NCBI GenBank assembly: GCA_020848835.1
Contig: JADLHJ010000114.1
Span: 1 to 63,626, forward strand
Length of the DNA stretch: 63,626 nucleotides
Reading direction: 5' to 3'
Origin: Candidatus Hydrogenedentota bacterium
GTDB lineage: Bacteria > Hydrogenedentota > Hydrogenedentia > Hydrogenedentales > SLHB01
Shown here: in pieces, positions 42,480-50,116 of the stretch
How positions within the stretch are numbered: position 1 is the stretch's first letter
Layout: every line of letters starts with the position of its first letter
Notes under the pieces: generated by a model
What the model was told of the DNA's origin: nothing
The model's database searches: none
What the model saw: only the letters and a program-made list of their open reading frames with translations
Translations under genes and position numbers: made by a program

Positions 42480-43216
42480 CGCAGAACACAAAACCGTCCG
42501 TCTCCATCTTCTACCCTTGCTACAACGACTGGGGCACGATGGGCAGTATGGTGCTCTTTACGCTACAAACCGCCGAGAAACTGGGCATCGACTACGACTT
42601 CACCATCATCGATGACGGCAGCGGTCAGCAAACACTCGACCTTCTCGATCGTGTCGCGCAAGAATACCCAAACATCAATATCGTTCGCCACGAAACCAAC
42701 AAAGGCTACGGCGGCGCGCTGCGTTCCGGCTTTGCCTCCGGCACAAAGGAATGGATTTTCTATACCGACGGTGACGCACAATATGACGTACGCGAACTAG
42801 CGCTGTTGATCGAGAAAGCCGGGCCGGACGTGGACGTTGTGCAGGGCTACAAAATCCAGCGCCACGACCCGCTTCACCGCATCGTCATTGGCCGCATTTA
42901 CCACTGGATTGTCCGTGTTGCTTTCGGCCTCCACATCTGCGATACCGACTGCGACTTCCGCCTCATCCGCCGCAGCGTCTTCGACACCGTAGAACTAAAA
43001 CACGACAGCGGTGTCATATGCGCGGAAATGATGATGCGCATCACCCGCGCCCGCTTCCGCATCGTTGAAGTACCAGTCCACCATTACCAGCGCGCACATG
43101 GCAAATCACAATTCTTTAACTTCCCGCGCCTGTTCCGCGTTGCGGTAAATCTCTCGAGCCTCTGGTTTCAGGAAGTCTTTCTCTACAAACTCCGCGGGGT
43201 AAGGGGCAGAACATGA
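42476..43216 (+). CDS. GT2 glycosyltransferase (DPM1-like)
   Basis: A 246-aa protein of the dolichol-phosphate mannosyltransferase type: SVSIFYPCYNDWGTM, IDDGSGQQTLDLL, HETNKGYGGALRSG, YTDGDAQYDVREL with the DxD sugar site, and DTDCDFRLIRRSVF. TTG start 42476 overlaps the previous stop (TTGA) with AAGGA upstream. It likely makes the polyprenyl-phosphate sugar used by the upstream membrane protein. Confidence 0.92.
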   Translation: MTQNTKPSVSIFYPCYNDWGTMGSMVLFTLQTAEKLGIDYDFTIIDDGSGQQTLDLLDRVAQEYPNINIVRHETNKGYGGALRSGFASGTKEWIFYTDGDAQYDVRELALLIEKAGPDVDVVQGYKIQRHDPLHRIVIGRIYHWIVRVAFGLHICDTDCDFRLIRRSVFDTVELKHDSGVICAEMMMRITRARFRIVEVPVHHYQRAHGKSQFFNFPRLFRVAVNLSSLWFQEVFLYKLRGVRGRT

Positions 43217-44313
43217 TCCCCTTCGCAGAACTAAAGCCGCAATACTTGTCTATCAAAGGCGCAATCGACGCTGCAATCGCCGAAGTGTTCGACGCTGGCT
43301 GGTTCATACTCGGCAAACAGTGCGCTGCGTTTGAGGAAGAGTTCGCTGCGTATCACAGCACAGGCAACATCGCCGTAGGCTGCGCATCCGGTACAGACGC
43401 CATCCATCTCGCGCTGCGTGCCGTCGGCATAAAACCCGGCGACGAGGTCATCACTGCGGCAAACACCTGCGTACCCACCGTCTGCGGTATCGCTGCATCT
43501 GGAGCGGCAATAGTCCTCGCCGATGTGAACAACGACACACTCACCATGTGTCCCCGGTCGCTGCGCAGCGCCATCACCTCGCGCACGCGCGCGATCGTCC
43601 CCGTCCATCTCTACGGTCATCCCTGCGACATGGACGCAATTCTCACTATTGCACAAGAACACGACCTAAAAATCGTCGAAGACTGCGCACAGGCACACGG
43701 CGCTTCATACAAAGGTAAGAAATGCGGCACTTTTGGCGATGCCGCTGCGTTCAGTTTTTACCCTAGCAAAAACCTCGGCGCATATGGCGACGGCGGCGCG
43801 GTGCTGACGCGCGACCCAGCTATCGCAGAAGGCGTCCGCGCACTGCGCAACTACGGCGAGGAAAGCCGATACCGTAGCGTAACCGAAGGTTTCAATAGCC
43901 GTCTCGACGAAATCCAGGCTGCGATCTTGCGCGTCAAGCTACGCCACCTCGATGCGTGGAACACCGCCCGCCGCGAACGCGCCGCACGCTATCACGATCT
44001 ACTTTCCGGCGGCCCAGTTGCGCTGCCGCAGGAATCCGCCTTGGCGACCAGCAACTATCATCTCTACGTCATTCGTTCAAAGCAGCGGGATTGCCTGCGT
44101 GAACATCTAAGCCACAATGGCATTGGCACACAGATCCACTATCCCACCCCAATTCACTTGCAACCTGCGTACACTAATCTTGGATACGTAGCGGGCAGTT
44201 TCCCAATCAGCGAACGCGCCTGCAATGAAGTACTGTCTCTCCCTCTGTATCCCGAATTATCGATGGCCGATGTGAATACCGTGGCCGACGCAGTGTGTTC
44301 ACACCATGTCTAA
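43213..44313 (+). CDS. DegT/DnrJ/EryC1/StrS aminotransferase
   Basis: A 366-aa PLP enzyme that adds an amino group to a keto-sugar nucleotide. The conserved VGCASGTDAIHLALRA start, VEDCAQAHGA, and FSFYPSKNLGAYGDGG with the PLP-binding Lys are visible. ATG 43213 overlaps the GT2 stop by 4 nt. This indicates that an amino sugar is made or attached here; the product is unknown. Confidence 0.95.
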   Translation: MIPFAELKPQYLSIKGAIDAAIAEVFDAGWFILGKQCAAFEEEFAAYHSTGNIAVGCASGTDAIHLALRAVGIKPGDEVITAANTCVPTVCGIAASGAAIVLADVNNDTLTMCPRSLRSAITSRTRAIVPVHLYGHPCDMDAILTIAQEHDLKIVEDCAQAHGASYKGKKCGTFGDAAAFSFYPSKNLGAYGDGGAVLTRDPAIAEGVRALRNYGEESRYRSVTEGFNSRLDEIQAAILRVKLRHLDAWNTARRERAARYHDLLSGGPVALPQESALATSNYHLYVIRSKQRDCLREHLSHNGIGTQIHYPTPIHLQPAYTNLGYVAGSFPISERACNEVLSLPLYPELSMADVNTVADAVCSHHV

Positions 44314-44335
44314 ACCAGAAGACCAAACTCATCGC

Positions 44336-44382
44336 AAGCCGACTATTTGGAGTGCGGCGGCGGGCAGACGCCGCTTTGGCTT
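44336..44382. repeat. Palindromic intergenic element (GGAGTGCGGCG type)
   Basis: An outer AAGCC/GGCTT pairing (44336-44340, 44378-44382) encloses an inner GCGGCG/CGCCGC stem (44354-44359, 44369-44374). It lies in the 106-bp gap before the methyltransferase. The core TTTGGAGTGCGGCGG resembles dispersed palindromic elements of other PVC-type genomes; that comparison is from memory. Confidence 0.6.
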
Positions 44383-44419
44383 TCCGGCTCCCCAAAACTG
44401 TATTCCGATGTAGCACGCA

Positions 44420-45154
44420 ATGGAACGCGACGAATACGCCATCATGTACCGCGTCGAAGACCGCCACTGGTGGTACGCGGGTCTGCGCGCCATGTTGGAT
44501 ATCGCATGGAACTGCGCGGAACTGCATAGCCCATTACGCGTGCTAGACGCGGGATGCGGAACGGGGGCTAATCTCTCCCACCTAAACACGCATGGCGTTT
44601 GCTTGGGAATTGATTTTTCACCCGATGCCGTTCACTTGTGCCGCAAGCGCGGGCACGTCAAAACCGCTGTTTCATCGGTCACCGCACTGCCGTTTGCTGC
44701 AGCCTCCATCGACACAGCGATATCGTGTGACGTGCTTTGCCACCGATCAATTTCCGACCCACACATTCCGCTGCGCGAAATTGCAAATGTGCTGAATTCA
44801 CGCGGAGTACTACTGTTGAATCTGCCTGCATATCAATGGCTCTACTCGTCTCACGATGTGCATGTGCACACTGCACGTCGGTTCACAAAGCGCGAGGTCG
44901 AGCGCATGCTCCAAAAAGTGGGATTTGAGATCGTCTACACCACATACTGGAACTCCCTGCTATTCCCGGCGATTGCCCTTAAGCGGTTGTGGAGAAAACG
45001 ACGGCCACTGCCGGCATCCGATTTGGATGGAACAACCGGAACACTGGCGGCTGCCATTTTCGCTTTGGTTCTAGCGTTGGAGCGCGCGCTATTGCGGATT
45101 GCGCCGCTCCCCTTCGGACTTTCAATCCTTTGCGTCGCGCGGAAGCGCACTTAA
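44420..45154 (+). CDS. Class I SAM-dependent methyltransferase
   Basis: A 244-aa protein: HWWYAGLRAM near the N-terminus, VLDAGCGTGANLSHL (SAM loop), IDFSPDAVHLC, and motif LPFAAASIDTAISCDVLCH. The C-terminus has two hydrophobic stretches (about 177-190 and 205-235), perhaps membrane-associated. It closes the sugar cluster and may methylate the lipid-linked glycan. ATG 44420 has no clear ribosome site. Convergent with the lipoprotein gene. Confidence 0.9.
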   Translation: MERDEYAIMYRVEDRHWWYAGLRAMLDIAWNCAELHSPLRVLDAGCGTGANLSHLNTHGVCLGIDFSPDAVHLCRKRGHVKTAVSSVTALPFAAASIDTAISCDVLCHRSISDPHIPLREIANVLNSRGVLLLNLPAYQWLYSSHDVHVHTARRFTKREVERMLQKVGFEIVYTTYWNSLLFPAIALKRLWRKRRPLPASDLDGTTGTLAAAIFALVLALERALLRIAPLPFGLSILCVARKRT

Positions 45155-45171
45155 GGAGGCGACAAAATAAT

Positions 45172-45936
45172 CTACTGCAGTTTGACTGGACCAAGGCTCG
45201 CCGTCTGTCCCGGCATTAACGTCTGCTCCGGCAGTTCCACTTTCTTATGGTCGCGCGTCTCGATAGTGATGAGATACTTGCCGGGCGGCACCGGACCAAA
45301 GCGAGCACGCCCGTTTGAGTCCGTTTGTGTTTCCGCGGGCCACCACGGCCCGTGTACAGGATGGCTCATCATCATGCCCACGGGCTGACTGACGATCGGC
45401 GCGCCGTCCGCGCTCATCACATCCACATCAAGCGACGCGCCCAAAAGCATTGTCACTTGTAGGTCTTCTATCGGCGCGGCACGTCCCGGCAACACATCGT
45501 AATAGTTGTTCGCAAAAATCTGCTTGATGGGATCCCACGCGCGCACGTAAAGATACTGGTCCGCAGGCACATTCACCAAACCTGCGCCATCGTCTCCCGT
45601 CAATTCGCCCTTTGCCAATGGAACGTCAAACGCATTCGCCTTCTTTGTCGCAATCGGCAGCATATTCGCCACCGGCTTACCATTCATATCGACGACTTTG
45701 ATACGAATTGGCACCGTATTAACAGGGCCCGCGGTTTGTTCTTTCTGCGTCCCTGAAAGGTTTAATTCAGACACGGGCTTCAAATTAACGTCGGCCGAAT
45801 CCTTGTCTGAGCAGGACTGCAGGCCCAGGCAGGCGGCCAGCGCAATAAAAGAGAGCGAAACAACTCGTATCGCGACAAGTACACGATGCCGGCGCAATCC
45901 AATCCGCCCGTTCGTACGCTCACACTCTTGCACCAT
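45172..45936 (-). CDS. Lipoprotein with carboxypeptidase-regulatory-like domain
   Basis: A 254-aa protein. A basic N-terminus and hydrophobic stretch end in a lipobox LQSC (Cys near residue 42). The mature part is beta-rich with VVDMNGKPV and a final SNGRARFGPVPPGKYLITIETRDH segment typical of carboxypeptidase regulatory-like (CarboxypepD_reg) domains. ATG 45936 is 5 bp after the ABC transporter gene, so the two are co-transcribed. Probable outer-membrane or periplasmic lipoprotein of unknown role. Confidence 0.85.
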   Translation of the reverse strand: MVQECERTNGRIGLRRHRVLVAIRVVSLSFIALAACLGLQSCSDKDSADVNLKPVSELNLSGTQKEQTAGPVNTVPIRIKVVDMNGKPVANMLPIATKKANAFDVPLAKGELTGDDGAGLVNVPADQYLYVRAWDPIKQIFANNYYDVLPGRAAPIEDLQVTMLLGASLDVDVMSADGAPIVSQPVGMMMSHPVHGPWWPAETQTDSNGRARFGPVPPGKYLITIETRDHKKVELPEQTLMPGQTASLGPVKLQ

Positions 45937-45941
45937 CACGC

Positions 45942-48020
45942 CTAGTACACCGCGTCTTCGCGTGCAGCAATGGTTGGAACGGCTGAGGATGCCGGGGCAG
46001 TGGGCCGCATAGGTTTGACGACCGCCGCAGAACCGCCGGCATCTTCAGAAGCATCGTCCGGTTTCGCGTTATCGCTGGAAGAAAACTGTGTCTCATATAA
46101 ACGCCGGTAGATGCTGTCCTGCCGCTGTAACAATTCCTTGTGCGTCCCTTGCTCTGCCAATCGTCCCTGATCAAGCACCAGTATTCTGTCCGCGCGCTGA
46201 ATCGTCGATAGGCGATGCGCAATCACCACTGTCGTGCGCCCGACGACAAACTCCTCCAATGCTTCTTGTATGGCGCGCTCGCTCTCCGAATCCAAACTCG
46301 ATGTAGCTTCATCCAATACGAGAATCGCCGGATCCTTAATCACTGCGCGCGCAATTGCCAGGCGCTGCCGCTGTCCGCCGGAAAGCGAATTGCCCGCCTC
46401 GCCGATCACCGTGTCATATTTCTGATAGAGCTTCTCGACAAACTCCGTCGCGTGCGCCGCCTTCACAGCCTCGCGCAATCGTTCGTCACTATACGTCGTT
46501 TTTCCTGCGCTGATATTCTCACGGACCGACGCATTAAACAGAATCGTATCTTGTGTCACAATGCTAATCTGCGCGCGCAGGCTGGACTGCGTCGCCTTGC
46601 GGATGTCCGTATCATCGATGCGGATACTGCCCTTGTTTACATCGTAAAAACGCGGAACAAGCTTCGCCAGCGTACTCTTTCCAGCGCCGCTGTGCCCCAC
46701 GATTGCGACCATCTCCCCTTTCTTCACATCGAAGGTCACACCCCGCAAGACCTCTGTCTTGCCATCGTACGAAAAATGCACGTCATCAAAATGGATCGCG
46801 TCGCGCAACGGCGCTATTTCGATCGCGCCCGGCGCATCAACGATGTCCGGCTTGATGTCGATGAATTCGAATACGCGTTCCGCGCTCGCGACACTCGTCT
46901 GGACCGCGTTGTTTACAGCGGTGAGCTTGCGCACCGGATCGAGCATCATTAGTAATGCGCCATAGACCTGGAGTAAATCGCCCACGTTTAGCCGGTTGGC
47001 GAGAACTTCCCCCACGCTGACGAGAATAAACACAACGAAACCGAGCACCATGACAAACTCTGTGAGCGGTCCAATCGCCGCATCGGCGCGCATCATCTTC
47101 AGGCCTTGTCGCTCAAGTTTTGCGTATTCGCGCCGCACCAACGACCGCACGTAATCTTCCATAAGGAAGCCTTTGATGATCGTAATACCTGAGACGCTTT
47201 CCTTGCCGACCGTCTGCAATCCTGCAATGCGCTCCAGCGTGCGCCGCATGTTCTTCCGCACCTTCTGACCGACCTTGATCATGATCAGGCCGACCAGCGG
47301 AAGCACACCAACGCCGATAAGCGTCAATTTCGGTGAAATCGCCATCGCGATGGTGAAGAAGATGATTGCCTTAAATGGCTCTCGAAATAGCTTCATGAAA
47401 ACCGCGGTCAGCCCACGGCCGGCAGTGAAGCAATCATTCGTCATGCGTGCAATGATTTCGCCCGAAGTGTGCTTTTCAAAAAAGCGGATAGGCAGCCGAA
47501 TGACGTTGTCGAACATTTCCAGTCCGAGCCGAACGGTAATGAAGGTAGCAATCGATGCGCAGAGATATTCCTGACCGAAGCGTGAAACGCCGCCAATTAG
47601 AGATAGTACGACGACGAGAACGCACAGCCATATCATCACCCGGGTCTTGTTCTCGTCAACGCGCGCGAATTCTACGGATTCCTCAATCTTACCGGCTAAT
47701 GCGGTCGCCCAACCTCGATGCTCCAATCCCAGAAATTTATGCACGTCATCCGCGGCGCCAATTATTTTTTCTTGATCACGGGCCAGGGCTTTCGCGACAT
47801 TGATGTCGGTATCAAACGTGTAGCTGATGACATTGCCCGCCAGGACGATGATTCCTCCCAGCGAAATTGCCACGAAGAACGCAAGCACAATCGACGCGGC
47901 AAGCCGCGCCCTGTAATCGAAGACGTAACCAAGCAGCCGCTTGTATATGGTCCAGGAGTCGCCTTTGGGCTTCGCGACGTTCCGTTCTTCGTAGTTCGTG
48001 CTTTCGTCAATGCCGTGCAT
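45942..48020 (-). CDS. ABC-type lipid exporter (MsbA-like half transporter)
   Basis: A 692-aa half transporter. Six membrane segments are spread over residues about 35-345, with FFEKHTSGEIIARMTND near residue 178. The nucleotide-binding domain has Walker A VGHSGAGKSTLAK, the signature LSGGQRQRLAIARA, Walker B ILVLDEATSSLDSES and the H-loop VIAHRLSTI. A C-terminal Ala/Pro-rich tail of about 40 residues is unusual. Length exceeds typical MsbA (582) because of a ~60-residue loop near residues 70-130. Likely exports lipid or a glycolipid. Confidence 0.93.
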   Translation of the reverse strand: MHGIDESTNYEERNVAKPKGDSWTIYKRLLGYVFDYRARLAASIVLAFFVAISLGGIIVLAGNVISYTFDTDINVAKALARDQEKIIGAADDVHKFLGLEHRGWATALAGKIEESVEFARVDENKTRVMIWLCVLVVVLSLIGGVSRFGQEYLCASIATFITVRLGLEMFDNVIRLPIRFFEKHTSGEIIARMTNDCFTAGRGLTAVFMKLFREPFKAIIFFTIAMAISPKLTLIGVGVLPLVGLIMIKVGQKVRKNMRRTLERIAGLQTVGKESVSGITIIKGFLMEDYVRSLVRREYAKLERQGLKMMRADAAIGPLTEFVMVLGFVVFILVSVGEVLANRLNVGDLLQVYGALLMMLDPVRKLTAVNNAVQTSVASAERVFEFIDIKPDIVDAPGAIEIAPLRDAIHFDDVHFSYDGKTEVLRGVTFDVKKGEMVAIVGHSGAGKSTLAKLVPRFYDVNKGSIRIDDTDIRKATQSSLRAQISIVTQDTILFNASVRENISAGKTTYSDERLREAVKAAHATEFVEKLYQKYDTVIGEAGNSLSGGQRQRLAIARAVIKDPAILVLDEATSSLDSESERAIQEALEEFVVGRTTVVIAHRLSTIQRADRILVLDQGRLAEQGTHKELLQRQDSIYRRLYETQFSSSDNAKPDDASEDAGGSAAVVKPMRPTAPASSAVPTIAAREDAVY

Positions 48021-48100
48021 AGTAAGTTCGGCCCGAGGTGGGAATCATTCGGAAGATCGTAGCACAGCGCGCGCCATCCCTTAAAGAATTCACGCCGCGC

Positions 48101-48562
48101 CTAGTGATAGAGAATATATACCTTGTATAACCATCCGGCGGTCAGCAGCACGCCAATTGCCCACATGGTTTGTCGCGACGACGCAATGCGCGCGATGAAC
48201 GGCGGTACATGACCCAGCACGAAAGTCGATTGCGCCGCGCCAAACCCAAACAGGCAGATCACGAAGAAAGCGGTGCCCGCCGGTTGCGTACGGAACGCGT
48301 CGATTGGCCGCGCATGCGCCATCAAGGAAAACGCGGTTGTCATTCCGCAGACGGGACATGGCACATGTAGAAATTTCGTTGACACACAAGGCGGAAGCCC
48401 GAGTTGCTCATGGGTCCCAAATCCGCGCGGGTCAGGCGTGAGAAACGTCGCAATAACGACAATTCCTGCGCATCCGAACCCAATGATTGACGCGGTTACG
48501 CGCAGGAACCGCGCAGCCCGCGCGCCTTCCGTTTCCTGCACCTCTGCGGATTCATCGACCAT
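48101..48562 (-). CDS. DUF2752 membrane protein
   Basis: A 153-aa protein with the DUF2752 signature GFGTHEQLGLPPC and PCPVCGMTTAF (CxxC pair), and three membrane segments (about 18-38, 95-115, 130-150). Function unknown. I chose ATG 48562; the longer frame from 48631 would run through a stable hairpin at 48581-48614 that ends the htrA gene. The ABC transporter starts beyond an 80-bp gap on the other side, oriented the same way. Confidence 0.85.
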   Translation of the reverse strand: MVDESAEVQETEGARAARFLRVTASIIGFGCAGIVVIATFLTPDPRGFGTHEQLGLPPCVSTKFLHVPCPVCGMTTAFSLMAHARPIDAFRTQPAGTAFFVICLFGFGAAQSTFVLGHVPPFIARIASSRQTMWAIGVLLTAGWLYKVYILYH

Positions 48563-48580
48563 AAGTCCCAAATATACAAC

Positions 48581-48614
48581 GCGCGGGGACGAACCGGCTA
48601 GCCCGTCCCCGCGC
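48581..48614 (-). terminator. Hairpin after htrA (poor T-run)
   Basis: GCGCGGGGACG and CGTCCCCGCGC (11-bp perfect stem, 12-nt loop) lie 21 bp after the htrA stop and before the DUF2752 start. The following sequence is GTTGTATATTT, so it is a weak intrinsic terminator or an mRNA-protecting stem. Confidence 0.6.
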
Positions 48615-48634
48615 GAAATTGGAAAACGCACCGC

Positions 48635-50116
48635 CTACTTGGGCGTTTCAGGTACCTTTACCAGTACCGGCAAACTTGTGCCGCCCTGTTTCTGAACACG
48701 GAAGCGTACGCTCGAACCCGGCTTCGCATGCTCGCCAATCTTGCTACGGAAATCCTCGACCGATGCCACCGGCGCCTGTTCAATTTCCGTGATGATATCG
48801 CCCGCATTAATGTCCGCCTCGAAGGCCGGTGAGTTCTCCTCAACGTCCATCACGACGACACCCTGAAGTTCTTCCGACAGCCCGGCGCGCTTTTTCAATT
48901 CCGGCGTCAATGTTTGCACGCGCATGCCAAGCAACGCATTCCCAAGCCGCGCCTTAATCGCATCGCCCGGATATTCAGCAAGCGTCAGGTCAAACTCTTT
49001 TGACGCTTTCTCGCGCCAGATCTCGAGCTTCACCGATTGGCCCGGTGCGATCTTCGATATCTTGTTCACAAGGTCCTGCGCACCAACTACTGCCTCGCCA
49101 TTTACTTTGCGAATCACGTCATCCCGCTTGATGCCCGCCTTCTGGGCTGGAGATTCGGGGATCGCGCCATCCGGAAAATCGGGCGAACCGTTCACGTACG
49201 CGCCTTGCGTATCCGGCAAACCAAGCGACTCGGCAAGTTCTTCGGCCGTTGTGCTGCCTGACACAATATCCTTGATGTCCTGAATACCAATCACGCCCAG
49301 GAAACCGCGTGTCACTTTTCCGCTTGCGATAAGTTGCGGCGCTACTTCCTTCACCATATTGATTGGAATTGCAAAACCAAGCGATTGCCCCACGGCATCA
49401 ATCGCCGTATTCATGCCCATAATGCGTCCATCGATATCGACAAGCGGACCGCCGCTGTTGCCAAAATTGATCGCCGCGTCCGTCTGAATAAAATTCTGGA
49501 AACGCAGCGTAATCGGCAACTGCAATGCATCGCGCCCCAAAGCACTGATGTGACCAAACGACAGCGAACCTTCCAGCCCGCGCGGGCTGCCCAACGCGAT
49601 TGCGAACTGGCCCACTTTGATTTCGTCCGAATTTGCCAGTTCCGCTACGTGCAGGTCCGATGGCGGTTCCTTCAGCTTGATGACCGCGATGTCTGTATCC
49701 GGATCCGCGCCCACTTTCTCCGCTTCGTATTCTTTGCCGTTGATAAGACGTACCTTGATCGACTTCGCGCCTTCAATCACGTGATTGTTCGTGACGATAT
49801 GACCGGCCTTATCGAAGATAAATCCAGAGCCCGACGCCGTAGGCCGCGGTGCGCGGCGTTGCGGGTTTTCGGGGTCAGGCATGGGAATGCCGTAATATTT
49901 GAAAAAGTCTTCGAGGCCTGGCGCGCGACGCCCCGCATCGCCCATCTCCTCTTCGTCTTGCTCGGACTCTACATTGACCACCGCAGGCCGCACCTGCTCG
50001 CCGATGCGGATAAACGCATCCTCTAGCTCGCGCAGCATCGGCGTGATGGCCTGCGCGCTGCTCGCGCACAACAATGCGAGCAGGGCCGGGAGAATGCGGT
50101 TTCGGAAAACTTTCAT
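48635..50116 (-). CDS. htrA: Periplasmic serine protease HtrA/DegP-like
   Basis: Envelope quality-control protease. Signal peptide 1-23 (PALLALLCASSAQA), chymotrypsin-like domain with the full triad His112 (TNNHVIEG), Asp142 (TDIAVIKL) and Ser221 (GNSGGPLVD), and two PDZ domains in the second half. 493 aa is typical. ATG 50116 overlaps the glnD stop by 4 nt, and AAAGGAGG lies inside the end of glnD. It is the last gene of the Bat-glnD-htrA run, consistent with an envelope-stress role. Confidence 0.95.
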   Translation of the reverse strand: MKVFRNRILPALLALLCASSAQAITPMLRELEDAFIRIGEQVRPAVVNVESEQDEEEMGDAGRRAPGLEDFFKYYGIPMPDPENPQRRAPRPTASGSGFIFDKAGHIVTNNHVIEGAKSIKVRLINGKEYEAEKVGADPDTDIAVIKLKEPPSDLHVAELANSDEIKVGQFAIALGSPRGLEGSLSFGHISALGRDALQLPITLRFQNFIQTDAAINFGNSGGPLVDIDGRIMGMNTAIDAVGQSLGFAIPINMVKEVAPQLIASGKVTRGFLGVIGIQDIKDIVSGSTTAEELAESLGLPDTQGAYVNGSPDFPDGAIPESPAQKAGIKRDDVIRKVNGEAVVGAQDLVNKISKIAPGQSVKLEIWREKASKEFDLTLAEYPGDAIKARLGNALLGMRVQTLTPELKKRAGLSEELQGVVVMDVEENSPAFEADINAGDIITEIEQAPVASVEDFRSKIGEHAKPGSSVRFRVQKQGGTSLPVLVKVPETPK

